A DNA stretch of 10,443 bases, taken from NCBI GenBank assembly GCA_964598395.1, contig CAZRBW010000079.1, positions 1-10,443 of the forward strand. The letters run 5' to 3'. The DNA comes from CAXBDP01 sp964598395 (GTDB lineage: Bacteria; Bacteroidota; Bacteroidia; Cytophagales; Cyclobacteriaceae). Below are positions 7,377-10,443 of this stretch, one piece after another. The notes beneath the pieces were generated by a model, which saw only the letters and a program-made list of their open reading frames with translations, made no database searches and was not told the DNA's origin. The stretch's first letter is position 1. Each line of letters begins with the position of its first letter. Made by a program: the position numbers and the translations under genes.

Positions 7377-9524
7377 ATGCGAAATACATATTTCATCAAA
7401 GCAGCGGCGCTTCTAAGCTTTTGCTTTATCATTTTTGTATCCAATAGCCTACAAGCTCAATTCCAAAGAGCTGGCTTTGCAAGCTGGCTCGACGACAATC
7501 ATTATTTGGAGCGTCGCATGGAATCTGGCAATTTTGTTACCTATTCAGTGAATGCTGTTACAGGCAATGCCGAAGTATATGTAGGCTCGGCCAATCCTCG
7601 ACAAGAAGTGATAGACGCATTGCCAGAAGGCTATTCGCTTGGCAATACCGATCCGTTTACCGAAGGATATGCAGATGTAATTTTGACGAAAGACAATAAT
7701 CTGTTCCATTTTGTGAAAGCAACGGGTGCCATCAAGCAAATCACCACTAATGCTTCTGAAGAGCGCAATCCGACTTTTTCGCCTGATGGCAAGAAAATCG
7801 CCTTCACTCGCGACAACGATTTGTATATGATCGACCTGGTAAGCGGCCAAGAAAAAAGGCTAACTACTGATGGCACTGACTTAATTTACAATGGCTGGGC
7901 TTCTTGGGTGTATTTTGAGGAAATCCTTGGTCGTGGTTCGCGCTATCGTGCATTTTGGTGGGCGCCGGATAGTGAGCAAATCGCATATTTGAGATTTGAT
8001 GATGCTACCGTACCAATGTTCCCAATCTACCGCAGCGAAGGTACGCACGGCGAATTGGAGCAAACGCGCTACCCAAAAGCTGGCGACCCAAATCCTGATG
8101 TGAAATTGGGTGTAGTGAAAACTTCCAATGCGCAGACGACTTGGATGGACATTGATTACACGCAAGATCAATACATCGCTTGGCCTTTTTGGACGAAGGA
8201 TTCTAGCAGCTTGCTATTCCAAATCCTAAATCGCGACCAAGACCACATTGTATTATACATGGGCAACCCAGCCAATGGAAGCAAAAAAGTAGTGTACGAA
8301 GAGAAAAGACCTACTTGGGTGGAATTTTTCACGGATATCTATTTCTTCGAAAATGAAAGTGGGTTTATCCTTAACTCCTATCGCACGGATTGGGAAGACT
8401 TGTATTACTACTCAATGGATGGCAAATTAATTGCTCGACTTTCTGATACTGACTGGAGAGTAAATAGCTTATCTAAAGTACTCGAAGATAAAGGCAAAGC
8501 ATTTTTCACTGGCCCGGGTGAAGTGAATACTGATAATCATCTGTATAGTGTAAATCTTGATGGCACTAATTTCAAGCAACTTACTGCTGGCAAAGGGACG
8601 CACAGTACAAGCATTTCGCCAAACGGAAGCTATTTTGTAGATATTCATAGCCACATAAACCAAGCACCAATTACCAATCTATATGATGCTGATGGCAAAT
8701 TGATCCGTACCATTCACACGGAAGAAACACCAGAATTTGACCCGGCTAAGCATCACAAAGTAGAGATGTTTACTATCAAAACGGATGATGGCAAATTTGA
8801 TTTGCCAGTAATTTGGGTGCTTCCAGCAAATTTCGATAAGACTAAAAAATACCCTGTCGTATTCTCCATTTATGGTGGACCAGATTCGCAAGGTGTGCGC
8901 GACTCATGGAGAGGATACACAGGCACCAATCTTACCCAAATGGATATTATCCAGTTTACAGTAGATCACAGAGCTTCTGGTAAATTCGGTAGAGAAGGCC
9001 TTGACTATATGCATAGAAGTCTAGGCAAATGGGAAATTATAGATTATGTCACCGCAGTGGAGTGGCTTCGTGAGCAGCCATTTGTAGATCCTAGCAAAAT
9101 GGGCATCACAGGTGGAAGCTATGGCGGCTACATGAGTGCATTGGCTTTGACTCTTGCTCCAGATCATTTCACCCATGCTATTGCAAACTACTCTGTAACC
9201 GACTGGAGATTGTATGACAATGTATATACAGAGCGATATATGGATACGCCACAGGATAATGCCGAAGGTTATGATTATGGCTCAGTATTAAAGCATGTAG
9301 CGAATTTCAAGGGCAAATTATTAATCACTCACGGATTGATGGATGACAATGTACACATGCAGAATACCGTACAATTCCTTGAAGCTATGCAGCAAGAAGG
9401 GAAAGAGTTTGATGTAATGTTCTATCCAAATGCTCGCCACGGATACGGCGGAGCCTATGGCCGCCACCATGCCATGATGCGCGATAAGTTCTGGAAAAAA
9501 CACTTTTTTGGAATAGAAGATTAA
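7377..9524 (+). CDS. Family S9B dipeptidyl-peptidase IV-like exopeptidase
   Basis: This 715-aa exported serine peptidase of the DPP IV type is expected to release dipeptides, typically X-Pro or X-Ala, from peptide N-termini in the periplasm or at the cell surface. The start ATG at 7377 is chosen because it opens a signal peptide (Arg2, hydrophobic core, SLQA|Q near residue 27); the in-frame TTG 90 bases upstream would add 30 unlikely residues before it. Residues ~60-470 form the DPPIV_N eight-bladed propeller with TolB-like repeats (NPTFSPDGKKIAFTRDNDLY) and the S9B acidic pair Glu181-Glu182 in WVYFEEILGRGSRYRAFWW, which binds the substrate amino terminus. Residues ~510-715 are the alpha/beta hydrolase: Ser581 in GGSYGGY, Asp656 in HGLMDDNVH, His688 in NARHGYGG. 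The nucleophile elbow reads GGSYGG rather than the common GWSYGG. Substrate preference is inferred; a DPP4-related paralog with shifted specificity is possible. Confidence 0.93.
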   Translation: MRNTYFIKAAALLSFCFIIFVSNSLQAQFQRAGFASWLDDNHYLERRMESGNFVTYSVNAVTGNAEVYVGSANPRQEVIDALPEGYSLGNTDPFTEGYADVILTKDNNLFHFVKATGAIKQITTNASEERNPTFSPDGKKIAFTRDNDLYMIDLVSGQEKRLTTDGTDLIYNGWASWVYFEEILGRGSRYRAFWWAPDSEQIAYLRFDDATVPMFPIYRSEGTHGELEQTRYPKAGDPNPDVKLGVVKTSNAQTTWMDIDYTQDQYIAWPFWTKDSSSLLFQILNRDQDHIVLYMGNPANGSKKVVYEEKRPTWVEFFTDIYFFENESGFILNSYRTDWEDLYYYSMDGKLIARLSDTDWRVNSLSKVLEDKGKAFFTGPGEVNTDNHLYSVNLDGTNFKQLTAGKGTHSTSISPNGSYFVDIHSHINQAPITNLYDADGKLIRTIHTEETPEFDPAKHHKVEMFTIKTDDGKFDLPVIWVLPANFDKTKKYPVVFSIYGGPDSQGVRDSWRGYTGTNLTQMDIIQFTVDHRASGKFGREGLDYMHRSLGKWEIIDYVTAVEWLREQPFVDPSKMGITGGSYGGYMSALALTLAPDHFTHAIANYSVTDWRLYDNVYTERYMDTPQDNAEGYDYGSVLKHVANFKGKLLITHGLMDDNVHMQNTVQFLEAMQQEGKEFDVMFYPNARHGYGGAYGRHHAMMRDKFWKKHFFGIED

Positions 9525-9544
9525 GCAATCTCCTGATAAAATTT

Positions 9545-9580
9545 AAAAGCCGGTTCATTAATTTGAATCGGCTTTTTTTT
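9545..9580 (+). terminator. Intrinsic (rho-independent) terminator of the S9B peptidase gene
   Basis: Twenty bases after the peptidase stop, AAAAGCCGGTTCA (9545-9557) pairs with TGAATCGGCTTTT (9564-9576) with a single G-U pair and a 6-nt loop (TTAATT). The T8 run (9573-9580) overlaps the base of the stem. This is a classic terminator on the + strand. The first palindromic element begins at the very next base. Confidence 0.93.
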
Positions 9581-9702
9581 GTCTGAACTATGATTAGGGA
9601 TGATTTTTTGATGGACTATGATTTGGGTTTTTTTACTCTCAATTAGCTCACCGAGAAAAAAAATCATAGCATTCATTTAATCAAAAAAATCATAGTTCAG
9701 AC
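9581..9702. repeat. Palindromic repeat element, copy A (122 bp)
   Basis: This is an imperfect long hairpin. The outer arms GTCTGAACTATGATT (9581-9595) and its exact complement (9688-9702) match over 15 bases. Inner arms CTATGATTT (9616-9624) and AAATCATAG (9661-9669) also pair. Each arm is itself a degenerate tandem of ACTATGATT units: TGAACTATGATTAGGG resembles TGGACTATGATTTGGG. The loop CTCTCAATTAGCTCACCGAG is not self-complementary to the arms. It starts directly at the end of a T8 tract and ends 7 bp from the GxxExxY stop codon, so it may also terminate that gene. Confidence 0.9.
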
Positions 9703-9709
9703 AATTTTA

Positions 9710-10138
9710 TTAACCAAACTTTGAATTCGGTTTCATAACTCTATGAAACTGCAAACTTCTGCTACCAAAATTTAAAAGCAATCCAATATCCAAACCATAC
9801 GCTTCTAAATAATTGATTGCTTGTGCCAAATGAACATCTTCAATTTTGATGATTGCTTTGATTTCAACCATTATTTTCCCTTCTACAAAAAAGTCAACTC
9901 GACGTAAGCCAATATTTTCTCCTTTATAAAAAATTTCCATTTCATGCTCTCTGCTAAATGAAAGACCTCTACTTGCCATTTCAATAGCTAAAGCTCGTTG
10001 ATATATAACTTCTTGAAATCCATTACCCAAAATGCGATGAACTTCCATCGCACTTCCAATAATATCTCCTGTCAATTTACTTTCAGGATATTGTTCTTGA
10101 ATGTTATCTTTTTGATTTTTAGAAGATTGTTGATTCAT
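9710..10138 (-). CDS. GxxExxY protein (PD-(D/E)XK nuclease-like)
   Basis: This 142-aa protein belongs to the GxxExxY family (PDDEXK_3). Residues ~20-60 include DIIGSAMEVHRILGNGFQEVIY, with the name-giving G40-F-Q-E43-V-I-Y46. The nuclease-like core follows: Asp82 in RRVDFFVEGK and the Glu92-x-Lys94 pair in MVEIKA, matching D...ExK of the PD-(D/E)XK fold. Next come Gln106 in HLAQAINYLEAYGL and the terminal strand GLLLNFGSRSLQFHRV. The first ~20 residues are polar and not conserved. The ATG at 10138 has no obvious Shine-Dalgarno site. All catalytic-type residues are intact, so nuclease activity is plausible, but no biochemical role for the family is established to my knowledge. The gene sits between two copies of a palindromic element and is more AT-rich than the mrp genes, consistent with separate origin. 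Confidence 0.92.
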   Translation of the reverse strand: MNQQSSKNQKDNIQEQYPESKLTGDIIGSAMEVHRILGNGFQEVIYQRALAIEMASRGLSFSREHEMEIFYKGENIGLRRVDFFVEGKIMVEIKAIIKIEDVHLAQAINYLEAYGLDIGLLLNFGSRSLQFHRVMKPNSKFG

Positions 10139-10297
10139 GGGTCCGAATTTGAATTTTCCATCTTACTTCTCAAGCAATCATTTTATGAATTATACTGCCT
10201 TCTTAATTAAGAGATTAAAAAATGATTTGCAATTGAACTACCATTTTCAAAATACTAAATTGAATTGATTTTCACAGCTTTCCTTTTACTTTTTTTT
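10139..10297. promoter_or_regulatory. Upstream region of the GxxExxY gene, inside the cassette
   Basis: This very AT-rich spacer runs between the GxxExxY start codon and the second palindromic element. It presumably carries the promoter of the gene on the - strand. I found no clean TAnnTTTG/TTG pair and no coding frame. It ends in C followed by T8 (10289-10297) immediately before copy B. Confidence 0.4.
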
Positions 10298-10422
10298 GTC
10301 TGAACTATGATTAGGATTGATTTTTTTGATGGACTATGATTTGGGTCTCATACTCTCAATTAGCTCACCGAGAAAAAAAAAATCATAGTATTCATTTAAT
10401 CATTAAAAATCATAGTTCAGAC
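10298..10422. repeat. Palindromic repeat element, copy B (125 bp)
   Basis: This is the second copy of the element, in the same orientation as copy A and roughly 90% identical by hand alignment. The outer 15-bp arms GTCTGAACTATGATT (10298-10312) and complement (10408-10422) are perfect. The inner ACTATGATTT / AAATCATAG pair and the 30-bp block at 10351-10380, which holds the loop, are identical to copy A. Differences are small: homopolymer length changes and TTTTTTT replaced by TCTCAT just before the loop. Like copy A, it follows C plus T8. Confidence 0.9.
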
Positions 10423-10443
10423 GCCCTCCACAATCCTAATCTC

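Larger units (their letters stand above)
9581..10422. mobile_element. Putative composite cassette: GxxExxY gene bracketed by two directly repeated palindromes
   Basis: Copies A and B of the same palindrome lie in the same orientation on either side of a single gene (9710-10138, -) and its upstream region. No transposase or recombinase is present. Because each copy is a near-palindrome, the cassette also ends in GTCTGAAC...GTTCAGAC inverted termini. The arrangement suggests the repeats and the gene travel together as a non-autonomous unit, or that the protein acts on the repeats. From memory, ATGATT-rich palindromes of this kind recur in Bacteroidota near GxxExxY and 23S-intervening-sequence (four-helix-bundle) genes; I could not check this. 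Confidence 0.55.

Noticed and set aside
9998..10210. Open frame on the + strand across the GxxExxY gene
   Set aside because: It is antisense to a well-supported gene, with no recognisable domain.
9581..10422. CRISPR array or insertion sequence with its own transposase
   Set aside because: Only two long repeats separated by a gene are present, with no spacer series and no transposase or recombinase frame.

Overview
This window looks like chromosomal DNA from a low-GC member of the Bacteroidota, most likely a marine or alkali-tolerant Cytophagales-type bacterium. That is inferred from the carboxypeptidase-regulatory-domain exported protein, the family S9B dipeptidyl peptidase, the GxxExxY protein, the ATGATT-rich palindromes around it, and the general absence of strong Shine-Dalgarno sites.

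Layout. (1) Positions 1-1071 (+) hold the 3' part of an exported protein with an N-terminal carboxypeptidase-regulatory-like beta-sandwich; its start lies before the window. (2) A 278-bp convergent spacer follows. (3) Positions 1350-7084 (-) hold a complete seven-gene mrpABCDEFG (mnhABCDEFG) operon for a multisubunit Na+/H+ antiporter. The genes are in canonical group 1 order and almost all touch or overlap by 4 bases. (4) A 292-bp divergent spacer separates mrpA from (5) an S9B dipeptidyl-peptidase IV-like exoenzyme at 7377-9524 (+), with signal peptide, DPPIV propeller and a complete Ser-Asp-His triad. It ends in a textbook intrinsic terminator. (6) The last ~860 bp form a composite cassette: two nearly identical ~123-bp imperfect palindromes in direct orientation (9581-9702 and 10298-10422) bracket a PD-(D/E)XK-like GxxExxY protein gene (9710-10138, -).

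Together, the Mrp genes make one membrane complex that exchanges cytoplasmic Na+ for external H+ using the proton-motive force. The peptidase and the carboxypeptidase-regulatory protein are exported and have no evident functional tie to it. The GxxExxY cassette looks like a separate, mobile or repetitive unit that landed just after the peptidase terminator.

Two signals are not explained by ordinary gene content. The first is an exact octamer, GCGGGAGG, present nine times between 1358 and 7228 on both strands, in all three codon frames and once in a spacer. It looks like a genome-wide DNA signal (Chi-like, uptake-like or HIP1-like). The second is the palindrome-bracketed GxxExxY cassette, with a conserved apical loop and insertion next to a T8 tract.
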